This document shows, in pieces, positions 50,850 to 58,700 of a stretch of DNA of 64,000 nucleotides; within the stretch, counting starts at the first letter, position 1, and every line of letters begins with the position of its first letter. The stretch is from an uncultured Arachnia sp. (GTDB taxonomy: Bacteria > Actinomycetota > Actinomycetes > Propionibacteriales > Propionibacteriaceae). The notes under the pieces are model-generated. The model made no database searches and had not been told where the DNA came from. It worked only from the letters and a program-made list of their open reading frames with translations. The translations under genes were made by a program, and so were the position numbers. The stretch lies in the NCBI GenBank assembly GCA_947493705.1, contig CANLSH010000009.1, positions 45,627 through 109,626 on the forward strand, in the 5' to 3' direction.

Positions 50850-52151
50850 TCAGCGACGCCCGATGTCCGCCCCGCCGCTCTCCAATTCCTGGGCGAGCTC
50901 GTCGGCAGAAATTTCGTCGGCGAAGTACCGCTGGAAGGCCGGCGTGGCGGTGCGATCCATGAACTCCTGGAGGCCGGGGAGGCTCTGCCACGGTGCGGCG
51001 GTGAGGGAATCCAGGCTCGCCACGGCCACGTCCCAGCCCTGCTCGCCGTTGGTTTCGGCCTCCACCTCGTTGAGGGCGCCCTCGCTGGTGGGCACGAGCC
51101 AGTCACCCAGGGCGAGTTTCGCCATGTTCTCATCATTGAGGAAGTACTCGATGAACTGCGCAGCCTCTTCGGGGTGGTCGGACTGCGCTGCCACGGATAT
51201 GGTCTGCGGGTTGGCCGACTGCTTGCTGCCCTCGTCGCCTTCCAGCGGGGGCAGCGTGACCCAGTCGAAGCCTTCCGGCGCCTCCTGCCCCATCTGTTGG
51301 CGGAGCCAGATGGCGCCAAAGATCATTGCCGATTTCCCGGCGTAGAAGCTCGGCAGTGCGTCGGTGGTGTTGACGGCGACCATGTCCGGATCGGCGCTCT
51401 TGTCCTCGTAGAGCATCTGGTGCACCAGGGTGGGCACCTGCAGCTCATCCTCGCCCACCACGATGGAGGCATCCTCTCCCTCGCCCTCAACGTAGGTTCC
51501 GCCGAAGCCCATTGAAAGGTTGAACATCGCATTGGCCGGGGACGCCAGCGGGAAAGCGACACCGTAGGTGTCCTCAGTGGTCAGTTGCGCAGCGGCGTCA
51601 CGGAACTCCTCCCAGGTCCACGGATCCTCTGGGGTCGGCACCTCCAGGCCGGCCTCCTCCAGCATGGTGCGATTCGCCAGCGCCACCCTGGATTCCAACA
51701 GGAAGGGCACGCCGCTGATTCCGTGCTCCTCGCTTGTCACGGTGCCCCAGATGTCGTCGGGGATGCCGGAGCGGAAGTCGTCGGACAGCAGGGGCTCCAG
51801 ATCGGCGTAGTACCCGCCGTCGACGAACACCTGCTCAGCGGCGGCCTCGTAGTGGATCACATCAGGTGGGTCGCCACCCTCGAAGGACGTGAGTAGCTGG
51901 TCATGCACCGAGCCCCAATCGCCCTGGACATACTCCACCTGGATGTTGGGGTTCTCGGCGTTCCACGCCTCGACGATGTCCTGATTGGCCTGTATGGACT
52001 CCTCCTGCCAGGCCAGGGACTGGAAACGCAGAGTGACGGGCTCGTCGCCTCCACCTTCGGAGCCGGGATCACTGGAGTCGCCGCCACAGGCTGCGAGTAG
52101 GAGGGATGCGCTCACGGTGATGGCAAGAGCACCTATGGTGTGTCGTTTCAT
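50850..52151 (-). CDS. ABC importer solute-binding lipoprotein (family 1)
   Basis: 433 residues. Lipoprotein signal MKRHTIGALAITVSASLLLAAC with lipidated Cys. The mature part has the extracellular family 1 pattern: VEAWNAENPNIQVEYVQGDW, DPPDVIHYEAAAEQVFVDGGYYADLEPLL (in part PPDVIHYEAAAEQ), WTWEEFRDAAAQLT (about residues 170-183) and FYAGKSAMIFGAIW. Such proteins feed CUT1-type importers for oligosaccharides, polyols and related glycosides. With three glycohydrolase genes downstream, a ribose-containing glycoside is a possible ligand. Confidence 0.92.
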   Translation of the reverse strand: MKRHTIGALAITVSASLLLAACGGDSSDPGSEGGGDEPVTLRFQSLAWQEESIQANQDIVEAWNAENPNIQVEYVQGDWGSVHDQLLTSFEGGDPPDVIHYEAAAEQVFVDGGYYADLEPLLSDDFRSGIPDDIWGTVTSEEHGISGVPFLLESRVALANRTMLEEAGLEVPTPEDPWTWEEFRDAAAQLTTEDTYGVAFPLASPANAMFNLSMGFGGTYVEGEGEDASIVVGEDELQVPTLVHQMLYEDKSADPDMVAVNTTDALPSFYAGKSAMIFGAIWLRQQMGQEAPEGFDWVTLPPLEGDEGSKQSANPQTISVAAQSDHPEEAAQFIEYFLNDENMAKLALGDWLVPTSEGALNEVEAETNGEQGWDVAVASLDSLTAAPWQSLPGLQEFMDRTATPAFQRYFADEISADELAQELESGGADIGRR

Positions 52152-52199
52152 GGGTCTTACTCCTTTTCTGTCCGGCCACAGCAGCGTGCCGGGTTGGTG

Positions 52200-53105
52200 T
52201 TACCCCTTGGTGGACCCCGCGAGCATTCCGCCCACGAGGCCTTTCTGAATGAAGCCGAAGAACGCAAGGCTGGGCAGGGTGGCGAGCAACGCACCGGCCG
52301 CGAGAGGACCCACGCGGGCGACGCCCTCCAAACCGACGAAGCGGGCCAGAGCGAGCGGCAACGTCTGCAGCTCTGGACTCTTGATGAGCACCAGAGCGAA
52401 GAAGAACTCGTTCCATGCCGTGATGAAACCGAACAGGGTGGTGGCGACGATGCCGGGCAGAAGTAGGGGGAGAACGATGAGACGCAGGACCTCCAGCTGG
52501 GAAGCGCCGTCCACCATCGCCGCTTCCTCGATGTCCTTGGGCAGCTCCCGGACGTAGCCCTGCAACATCCACAGCGCGAACGGCAGGATCCAGACCACGT
52601 AGATGAGTACCAGACCGGGCCGGCTATCGGTGAGCCCGACGGTTCGCAGTATCAAGAAGATGGGGATGACCAGCAGGATGAAGGGGAAGAGCTGGCTGAC
52701 CAGCACCCAGCCCAGGATCGGCTTCGCCGCCCGGGTGCGGAGCCGGACCACGGCATAGGCAGCCGGTAGGGCCACGAGCACGGTGAGGATGGCACTTGCC
52801 ACAGCCACCACAAAACTGTTCAGCGCCGACTGCCCCAGTGCTTGCTCGCCGAATGCCTGCACGAAATTGTCCAGGGTGGGGTTCTCCGGAATGATTCCCG
52901 GGTGCAACCTCATGAGGTCCCGCGGTGAGGCGAAGGACGTGGACACCAACCACAGCAGGGGGAAGGCCAGGAAGACGAGGTAGGCGGCCAGGGCCACATA
53001 CTGCAGGGCACGCATGAGCGGCGGTACCCGCTCCATGGGAGCGACGTCGCGCTGGCGACCGCGCCGTTGTTTCGGGGGCGCGACGGGCAGTGTGGAGGTA
53101 GCCAT
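52200..53105 (-). CDS. ABC importer permease, MalG/AraQ-like
   Basis: 301 residues, about six membrane helices (ALQYVALAAYLVFLAFPLLWLV first). The coupling EAA loop is LPKDIEEAAMVDGASQLEVL (about residues 195-214). WILPFALWMLQGY and AWNEFFFALVLIKSPELQTLP (in part WNEFFFALVLIKSPE) are typical of the second permease of CUT1 systems. It starts right after the other permease's stop. No ATPase gene is in the operon, so a shared MsiK-type ATPase elsewhere is likely. Confidence 0.92.
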   Translation of the reverse strand: MATSTLPVAPPKQRRGRQRDVAPMERVPPLMRALQYVALAAYLVFLAFPLLWLVSTSFASPRDLMRLHPGIIPENPTLDNFVQAFGEQALGQSALNSFVVAVASAILTVLVALPAAYAVVRLRTRAAKPILGWVLVSQLFPFILLVIPIFLILRTVGLTDSRPGLVLIYVVWILPFALWMLQGYVRELPKDIEEAAMVDGASQLEVLRLIVLPLLLPGIVATTLFGFITAWNEFFFALVLIKSPELQTLPLALARFVGLEGVARVGPLAAGALLATLPSLAFFGFIQKGLVGGMLAGSTKG

Positions 53106-54023
53106 CTATGTCTCCCGGAGTTGACGTCGAAGGTAGAACAGGACGAACACGAGGACCACCAGGACCATGACGTTGCCCAGCGCGGCGGAGTAGCCGTAGT
53201 TGCCGTACCGGAAAGCCTCTTGGTAGGAGAAGAGCATCGGGAGCATGGTGCTCCCTCCCGGACCGCCCTTGGTGAGTACGTAGACCAGGTCGAAGGAGTT
53301 GAAATTCCAGATGAAGTTCAGCGTCGTGATGGCTGCGATCACCCCGCTGAGGTGCGGGATGGTGATGTTGCGGAACCGCCTCCAGCGTCCCGCGCCGTCC
53401 ATCGCCGCGGCCTCGTGCAACTCCTTCTGAACGCCCTGGAGACCGGCCAGCAGAATGACGGTGGTCACCGGCAGTCCCGCCCACACCCCGACGACGATGA
53501 CGGCCGGCAGTGCGGTACTGAAATCACCGAGCCAGTTCCTGCTGAGGTCGGCCATTCCCAAGCGGTAGAAGACCTCATTGAGCAGGCCAGCGTCGGGCCG
53601 GTAGATCAGAGACCACATGATGCCGACGACAACCGGGGGCATCGCCCACGGCACGACGGCAAGGATGCGCGCCAGCCAGCGGCCACGGAGCTTCTCATTG
53701 AGCAGAAGCGCCAGCCCCATGGCCAGGAAGAACTGGATCACGGTCACCGAGATCGTCCAGACGAACCCAATCCGGAAGGACGACCAGAACATGCTGTCCG
53801 CGAACATTTCCCGGTAGTTCGCCAGGCCCGTGAACTCGTACTCGACGTTCAGTCCAGCCCGGGCGTTCGTGAACCCGAGGTAGATGCCACGCAGCAATGG
53901 ATACACGCTCAGCACGAGGATGGGCAGCATCGAGGGGAGGAGCAACCACAGGGCACCAAAGCTGCGCTGCTGCTTCTTGGGGGTGGCGTTTCGTCGATCA
54001 TCGGCGACGGTGGCGGTGCTCAT
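53106..54023 (-). CDS. ABC importer permease, MalF/UgpA-like
   Basis: 305 residues, about six membrane helices (LWLLLPSMLPILVLSVYPLL first). Features: YEFTGLANYREMFADSMFW, the EAA loop VQKELHEAAAMDGAGRWRRF (about residues 205-224), and LNFIWNFNSFDLVYVLTKGGPGGSTMLP (in part FDLVYVLTKGGPGGST). It pairs with the permease downstream. Its start overlaps the lacI stop by 4 bp, so repressor and transporter are made together. Confidence 0.92.
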   Translation of the reverse strand: MSTATVADDRRNATPKKQQRSFGALWLLLPSMLPILVLSVYPLLRGIYLGFTNARAGLNVEYEFTGLANYREMFADSMFWSSFRIGFVWTISVTVIQFFLAMGLALLLNEKLRGRWLARILAVVPWAMPPVVVGIMWSLIYRPDAGLLNEVFYRLGMADLSRNWLGDFSTALPAVIVVGVWAGLPVTTVILLAGLQGVQKELHEAAAMDGAGRWRRFRNITIPHLSGVIAAITTLNFIWNFNSFDLVYVLTKGGPGGSTMLPMLFSYQEAFRYGNYGYSAALGNVMVLVVLVFVLFYLRRQLRET

Positions 54024-55054
54024 GTGAGAATTCCGAGTCGATCGCTGGATCCGCGGACAATGAGATCTGTGTGCACGCTCTGCCTCCGGGGGACGCCGTC
54101 GTAGCGGCCCTGAATACGGTCGAGGAGCATCTGACCGGCGAGGCGACCGCGGTCCGCGAAGTGCAGGTCCACACTGCTGAGCCGGGGACGCGACATCATG
54201 GCGTCGCGACCATTGTCCATGCCAATCAGAGCGACGTCATGAGGTACGTCCAAGCCCCGATCGATACAGGCGTTGAGCGTCCCGATGGCCAGGGGGTCGG
54301 CCGCGCACAGGATGCCGTCAGGTGATGCTCCGGAATCGAGTAGTTGAACGGCTGCTTCATAGCCAGCGTCGGGCGTGAACGCGTCAGCGTGGATGACTTG
54401 CGGGGAAACCTCCGGTTCGAGTCCGTCGCGAAACCCCGCCAGGCGACTCTTGGCCGGCAGCGTCCCCAGGGGACCGTTGATCATGGCGATCCTTTCGCAA
54501 CCCTGGTGGCGAAGGTGTTGCGTGGCCTGACGTGCGCCGCCGCGGGCATCGGCACCGACGGAGTCCACCTGAACCTCACACGGCGCGGAACCGATGACAA
54601 CAACGGGCACAGCGGGGGAGCGCAGCTCCTCGATGAGCGGCGCGGCGAATCGGGTGGAAGCAAGAACGACGCCGTCCACGTAGCGCTCCCCGAGGGCATG
54701 CATCACCTTCAGTTCCTCCTCCAACTGCCCGAAGGTGGACTCCACGAGCAGTCGAAGTCCGTTTTTGCGTGCGAGATCCTGTAGGGAGCGCATGGCCTGG
54801 ACATAGGCGGGGTTCCCGATGTCATCCACCACGAGGCTGATCTGGTGGGCGGAGCGTCCGCGAAGTGATCGCGCCGCGGCGTTTCGTACGTAACCCGTGT
54901 CACGAACGGCCGCGTTGACCCGGGTGCGCATCTCCGGGCTGACACGCCGATCATCGTTGATGACGCGGGATACTGACGCCACAGAAGTGCCTGCACGCGC
55001 GGCAACGTCGGCGATCGTCGGTGCCGTGAAATCACGTGAGGTGGGTGCGGTCAT
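54020..55054 (-). CDS. LacI-family transcriptional regulator
   Basis: 344 residues. The DNA-binding domain is APTIADVAARAGTSVASVSRVINDDRRVSPEMRTRVNAAV (in part IADVAARAGTSVASVSRVIN, about residues 12-31), followed by hinge helix LRGRSAHQISLVVDDIGNPAYV. The periplasmic-binding-like effector domain ends PRLSSVDLHFADRGRLAGQMLLDRI (in part LSSVDLHFADRGRLAGQMLL). It is the first gene of the importer/glycohydrolase operon, with a strong palindrome 16 bp before its start, so it should repress itself and the operon until its ligand is present. Confidence 0.93.
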   Translation of the reverse strand: MTAPTSRDFTAPTIADVAARAGTSVASVSRVINDDRRVSPEMRTRVNAAVRDTGYVRNAAARSLRGRSAHQISLVVDDIGNPAYVQAMRSLQDLARKNGLRLLVESTFGQLEEELKVMHALGERYVDGVVLASTRFAAPLIEELRSPAVPVVVIGSAPCEVQVDSVGADARGGARQATQHLRHQGCERIAMINGPLGTLPAKSRLAGFRDGLEPEVSPQVIHADAFTPDAGYEAAVQLLDSGASPDGILCAADPLAIGTLNACIDRGLDVPHDVALIGMDNGRDAMMSRPRLSSVDLHFADRGRLAGQMLLDRIQGRYDGVPRRQSVHTDLIVRGSSDRLGILT

Positions 55055-55069
55055 TGCGTCTCCTCACAA

Positions 55070-55089
55070 CCATGTAATGGATTACATGG
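55070..55089 (-). promoter_or_regulatory. autoregulatory operator of the lacI-led operon
   Basis: CCATGTAAT (55070-55078), GG, then ATTACATGG (55081-55089) make a perfect 9-bp inverted repeat, a usual size for LacI-family sites. It lies 16 bp before the lacI start. The remaining gap up to 55374 (320 bp in total) also holds the promoter of the PAC2 gene and no other gene. Confidence 0.75.
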
Positions 55090-55233
55090 TGATCGTAAGT
55101 CGCATGTCTTCTGTGAGTCAAGGGTTTCGGCGACACTCATCCAGGCATTCGAGTGAAGTTGCTGTCCTTGAGGGAGTACTCCGAATGCCCTCAGTGCGCC
55201 AACTCTTCGGAACCGGTGGAGTCAGCTACTCGA

Positions 55234-55262
55234 TTGAGGGGCCCGTAGCGTCGCGGTAGGCT
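55234..55262 (+). promoter_or_regulatory. promoter candidate for the PAC2 gene
   Basis: TTGAGG (55234-55239), 17 bp, then TAGGCT (55257-55262) form a good -35/-10 pair of the housekeeping type. It lies about 112 bp before the PAC2 start codon. Confidence 0.5.
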
Positions 55263-55374
55263 CAATGAGCACCAGTTTTCATCATCTGTTCTCAGTGATG
55301 CGACCGCTGGGTATTCCTCGGTGGCACGCGAGTGGTGGTACGACGTGATGCAACTGTTCTGAAAGGCTTGTCCC

Positions 55375-56292
55375 ATGCTGAACCCGACTGACCTCTACCG
55401 TCTCAACCCCAACTATGACCATCGTGGAACGCCTCCGGGCGTGCTGGTGGTGGCTCTGGGGGCCTTCATCGACGCCGGGGAGACCCAGCGCATGCTCAGT
55501 GAGCACCTTGTTGAGACCGGAGACCCGGAGGTCGTGGCGACCTTCGACATCGATCAGCTCTTCGACTATCGGGGCCGGCGCCCGGCGATGGTCTTCGACG
55601 TCAATCGGTACGCCGAATACGCAACGCCAGCGATGCTTCTGCAGCGTCTCACTGACCGCGACGGACACACCTACTACCTCCTCACGGGCCCGGAGCCGGA
55701 CTTCCAGTGGGAGCGAACCGTCGAAGCAATTCGCAGTTGTGTCGAGGCGCTGGGGGTGACGCTGGTGGTGACGGCGCACGGCATCCCCATGGGTGTGCCG
55801 CACACCAGGCCTGTCGGGATGACCGCGCACGCCACAGACGCCTCCCTCATTGGTGAGGTGCATTCACCGTTCGGCCGCGTGCAGGTGCCCGGCTCTTTTG
55901 CTGGGTTGCTCGAGCTGCGTTTGGGAGAGGCGGGGCATCCGGCGGTTGGCTTCGCCGTGCATATTCCGCATTACCTCGCAGGTTCGGAGTTCGCTGAGGG
56001 CTCGTTGGCTGCGTTGAATGCGATCGTCGGCGTTACGGGGCTGAACCTGCCCAACGACGCGCTCGTTGCCAAGGCCGCGGTGAACCAGCGCGCCATCGCC
56101 ACCGAGGTGGAGGGCAATGACGAGGTCCAGGCGGTAGTGGCTGCTCTGGAGCAGCAGTACGATGCCTTTGTTCAGGGGCAGGACAGTCCGAACCTGTGGG
56201 CCGGAGATACGTCCGAGATCCCGTCGGGTGATCAGCTGGGTGCGGAGTTCGAGAACTTCTTGCGCACGGTCTCGGATGACGACACCGACTGA
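55375..56292 (+). CDS. PAC2 family protein
   Basis: 305 residues. PAC2-type pattern: PPGVLVVALGAFIDAGETQRMLSEHLVE (in part VLVVALGAFIDAG, about residues 22-34), VATFDIDQLFDYRGRRPAMVFD, YYLLTGPEPDFQWERTVEAI and VVTAHGIPMGVPHTRPVGMTAHA (in part HGIPMGVPHTRPVGMTAHA). PAC2 proteins are ATP-grasp-independent homologues of proteasome assembly chaperones; the bacterial actinobacterial members are uncharacterised to my knowledge. The C-terminus is acidic (EFENFLRTVSDDDTD). It stands alone between the LacI operon and the mobile region. Confidence 0.9.
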   Translation: MLNPTDLYRLNPNYDHRGTPPGVLVVALGAFIDAGETQRMLSEHLVETGDPEVVATFDIDQLFDYRGRRPAMVFDVNRYAEYATPAMLLQRLTDRDGHTYYLLTGPEPDFQWERTVEAIRSCVEALGVTLVVTAHGIPMGVPHTRPVGMTAHATDASLIGEVHSPFGRVQVPGSFAGLLELRLGEAGHPAVGFAVHIPHYLAGSEFAEGSLAALNAIVGVTGLNLPNDALVAKAAVNQRAIATEVEGNDEVQAVVAALEQQYDAFVQGQDSPNLWAGDTSEIPSGDQLGAEFENFLRTVSDDDTD

Positions 56293-56708
56293 ACACATTT
56301 CTATGGTGGCTGCCCCGGAACACTGGTGCATCGAGTCACGCGCGTAGTACAGGCATCCGTGGTATGCACAATTTCCAGCCACACTCATCTGATGTAGGTG
56401 CTGGCCTGCATGCGCGAACCTGCCACCGGGTACAACCACGGACCGCCGGTCGTCAATCACCGACTCGAGCACCATTATTCTGGACTCGTGTGCCTGCAAC
56501 CCGTTGACGTCAACAACAGCAGCGTCAAGCAGGTCGTGACTGCTGCCGTCCTCACTGCCGCCTATGGCCTGAACATGAACGGTTCCGCAACTGTCGACCC
56601 GTCGCCGCCAGCCGGCCGACCGTAGTCAGGATCACCAAAGCCAGCCGTCGATGGGAAATTTGAACAACTATGCAATTAGCCTTTGACAGACTCGACTAGA
56701 GTGCAGCC
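56293..56708. other. intergenic region before the disrupted STAND gene
   Basis: 416 bp without a gene I can support. A 75-codon plus-strand frame (56398-56625) has no recognisable content. The last 60 bp are AT-richer. TAGAGT at 56697-56702 is 6 bp before the ATG at 56709, so that transcript could be leaderless; a TTGACA at 56683-56688 is too close to serve as its -35. Confidence 0.4.
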
Positions 56709-57148
56709 ATGGCGGGACCCGGTGGGGGAATTGCTTCAGCCTTCGGGTTCAGGTATCAGTACCTGATCACGGTCGAGATTCTATTGGAGCTTTTCGAGAA
56801 CTCAGGCACTCGCGATTGGACCGTCGAGGTCGACCGGGCTGATCAGGATTCTGCCGACATTCTCGTGTACCGCTCTGCGACCGTGTCGCCGTCGCGGGCA
56901 ATTCAAGTGAAAGCATCATTGGCTGAGTCGTCCACGACCATCGGCCTGACGAGGGTTCGCGAAATTCTCGCGGCTCTCGTTCGAGAGCATCCAGCAGCGG
57001 CCACACACGAACTGGTGACGAATCGGACGATGACCGCAGAGCTAAAACAAGAGCTTGCGGTTGAGAGTTCAACGGTGCTGACTCCGGGAAAGCTGTTTAG
57101 ACTGCGTGCCGAGCATCGGGACGGCCTTTGGCCGCACCGTGGTGCGGG
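56709..57148 (+). pseudogene. N-terminal nuclease part of an IS-split STAND NTPase gene
   Basis: About 146 residues from MAGPGGG. GFRYQYLITVEILLELFE (about residues 13-30), then VEVDRADQDSADILVYR and AIQVKASLAES (about 35-73) give the E/D...D...QxK pattern of the PD-(D/E)XK nuclease domains seen at the start of Cap4- and Avs-type defence proteins. The frame then runs into IS110 DNA and stops at 57332, so the last about 60 codons are not native. The rest of the gene resumes at 58701 in the same frame. A truncated nuclease peptide may still be made. Confidence 0.75.
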
Positions 57149-57416
57149 AAAATTCTTGTACCCGGGTGGGGGTTGCGTCGGAGCCGGGTGCGGGGTGATG
57201 GTTGGGATGTGGGGGTCACGGTTGACCCCGAGGGTCTCTAGTGCCGTTGAGCCTGTTGTCGAGCATGGTGGCGGAGAGCTTCCCACGGAACCGTGGATTG
57301 TTGCCTTCGAGCACGAGTATCAGATTTCCTAGCTTTATCCGCTCTCCTCGTGGCCACCACCCGTAGACCCTCGCCCGGGGGTCTGGAACCGGCTGGGTGT
57401 AGAGAGGTGGCGATCT
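57149..57416 (+). ncRNA. candidate IS110 bridge RNA in the left end
   Basis: The non-coding left end can fold into several stems: GGGGTCA/TGACCCC (57212-57229), CCACGG/CCGTGG (57283-57296) and AGACCC/GGGTCT (57365-57384). IS110 elements carry a structured bridge RNA here whose two loops read target and donor DNA. This is by family knowledge and position; I cannot identify the guide loops by eye. Confidence 0.5.
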
Positions 57417-58673
57417 GTGATGGAGGAGCTACATTCCCGCTGTGCGGGGATCGATATCGGTAAGAAGGCCGCGACGGTGTGTGTCCGGGCCCCCGGCCCT
57501 AATCCGCAGGGCCGCCGGGTTAAGGACCGTGTCAGTGAAACAGTCACGACGTGGACCTCGATGACCACACAGGTGCTGGCGTTGCGTGAGCATCTCCTGT
57601 CTGAGGGGGTGACGTGTGTGGTGATGGAGGCCACCGGCGACTACTGGAAACCATTTTTCTACCTGTTGGAGGATGCTGGCTTCGAGATGATGCTGGTCAA
57701 CGCCCGCCACGTCAAGAACGTCCCCGGCCGCAAGAGCGATGTCAATGACGCCACCTGGCTGGCGCAGCTCGGCGCCCACGGCCTGGTGCGGTCCTCTCTG
57801 GTACCGCCACCAGCGATCCGGGAATTACGTGACCTGACCCGCACCCGCACCCTCATCGGCAGGGACCAGACGCGTGAGTTCAACCGGTTGGAGAAGCTCC
57901 TCGAAGGTGCGGGGATTAAACTCTCCGCGGTGGCCTCCGACCTCAGTGGTGTTTCCTGCCGCAAGATGCTGATGGCGTTGGCTGATGGGGAGCGCAACCC
58001 CTACATTCTGGCTGATCTGGCGCACTTCACAATGAAAGCCAAACGGCCAGCCTTGGTGGAAGCACTGATTGGCCGCTTCACCGAGCATCATGCGTTCCTG
58101 GTGAAGCAGCATTTCGCCATGATCGATCAACAAGACCACATCATGGCCGATCTCACCGCCCGGATCGAGGTGGTGATCGAGCCCTTTCGTAGCTTCCGGG
58201 ACCTGATCTGCTCGATCCCTGGGATCAGCACCCGGGTCGCGGACGTGATCACCGCAGAGACCGGCGCCGACATGACACCATTTCCCACGTCGAAGCATCT
58301 GGCGTCCTGGGCGGGGGTGTGTCCGGGCAACAATGAATCAGCCGGGGTGATCAAGTCCACCAAGACCCGCGACGGGAACGCCTACCTCAAAGCCGCGTTG
58401 GGGATCGCAGCGATGTCAGCAGCCCGCACCAAAGACACCTACCTGTCCGCCAAACACCGTCGGGTCATGAGCCGACGTGGATACAAGAAATCGATCGTTG
58501 CCTTGATGCACGACATCACCACCGCAATCTGGCACATGGCCAACACCGGCGAGTACTACAACGACCCCGGCGCCGACTATTTCACCCGCCTACGACCAGA
58601 GCGAGCCAAGAGCCGTGCCATCCACCAACTCGAAGCCCTCGGATACAACGTCGTCATCACACAAGCCGGATAA
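57417..58673 (+). CDS. IS110-family transposase (DEDD/serine recombinase)
   Basis: 418 residues from the GTG at 57417; an ATG directly follows at 57420. The RuvC-like domain has GIDIGKKAATVCVRAPG (first Asp, about residues 11-27), VVMEATGDYWKPFFYLLE (Glu) and GRKSDVNDATWLAQLGAHG (D-x-x-D, about 105). The C-terminal Tnp20 domain has SIPGISTRVADVITAETGAD and SKHLASWAGVCPGNNESAG (catalytic Ser region, about 295-313). Length is full and the frame is open, so the element may be active. It is the cause of the break in the STAND gene. Confidence 0.93.
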   Translation: MMEELHSRCAGIDIGKKAATVCVRAPGPNPQGRRVKDRVSETVTTWTSMTTQVLALREHLLSEGVTCVVMEATGDYWKPFFYLLEDAGFEMMLVNARHVKNVPGRKSDVNDATWLAQLGAHGLVRSSLVPPPAIRELRDLTRTRTLIGRDQTREFNRLEKLLEGAGIKLSAVASDLSGVSCRKMLMALADGERNPYILADLAHFTMKAKRPALVEALIGRFTEHHAFLVKQHFAMIDQQDHIMADLTARIEVVIEPFRSFRDLICSIPGISTRVADVITAETGADMTPFPTSKHLASWAGVCPGNNESAGVIKSTKTRDGNAYLKAALGIAAMSAARTKDTYLSAKHRRVMSRRGYKKSIVALMHDITTAIWHMANTGEYYNDPGADYFTRLRPERAKSRAIHQLEALGYNVVITQAG

Positions 58674-58700
58674 GTCACGCTCAACAAGAGGGAATTTTCG

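Larger units (their letters stand above)
57149..58699 (+). mobile_element. IS110-family insertion sequence inside the STAND gene
   Basis: The ends were placed from two clues. GAAAATTC at 57148-57155 and GAATTTTC at 58692-58699 are inverted copies, each near a border of the host gene. Removing 57149-58699 (1551 bp, a multiple of 3) joins the two host parts in one frame. About 270 bp precede the transposase start and only about 26 bp follow its stop, the layout of the IS110 subgroup with the RNA in the left end. Exact borders could shift by one or two bases. Confidence 0.8.

Noticed and set aside
49790..51319. Long version (509 codons) of ADP-ribosylglycohydrolase C
   Set aside because: The first 180 codons lie out of frame over the solute-binding protein gene; the ATG at 50779 has a ribosome site and gives the normal family length.
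53067..54104. 345-codon plus-strand frame opposite the MalF-like permease
   Set aside because: Charged, low-complexity shadow of a clear membrane protein gene.
55304..55340. GTGG-rich stretch before the PAC2 gene considered as regulatory repeat
   Set aside because: No consistent unit or symmetry on inspection.
56398..56625. 75-codon plus-strand frame before the STAND gene
   Set aside because: No ribosome site or recognisable content; left as intergenic.
57149..57332. Continuation of the nuclease frame to 57332
   Set aside because: This DNA belongs to the structured left end of IS110; the Gly/Val-rich translation is read-through.
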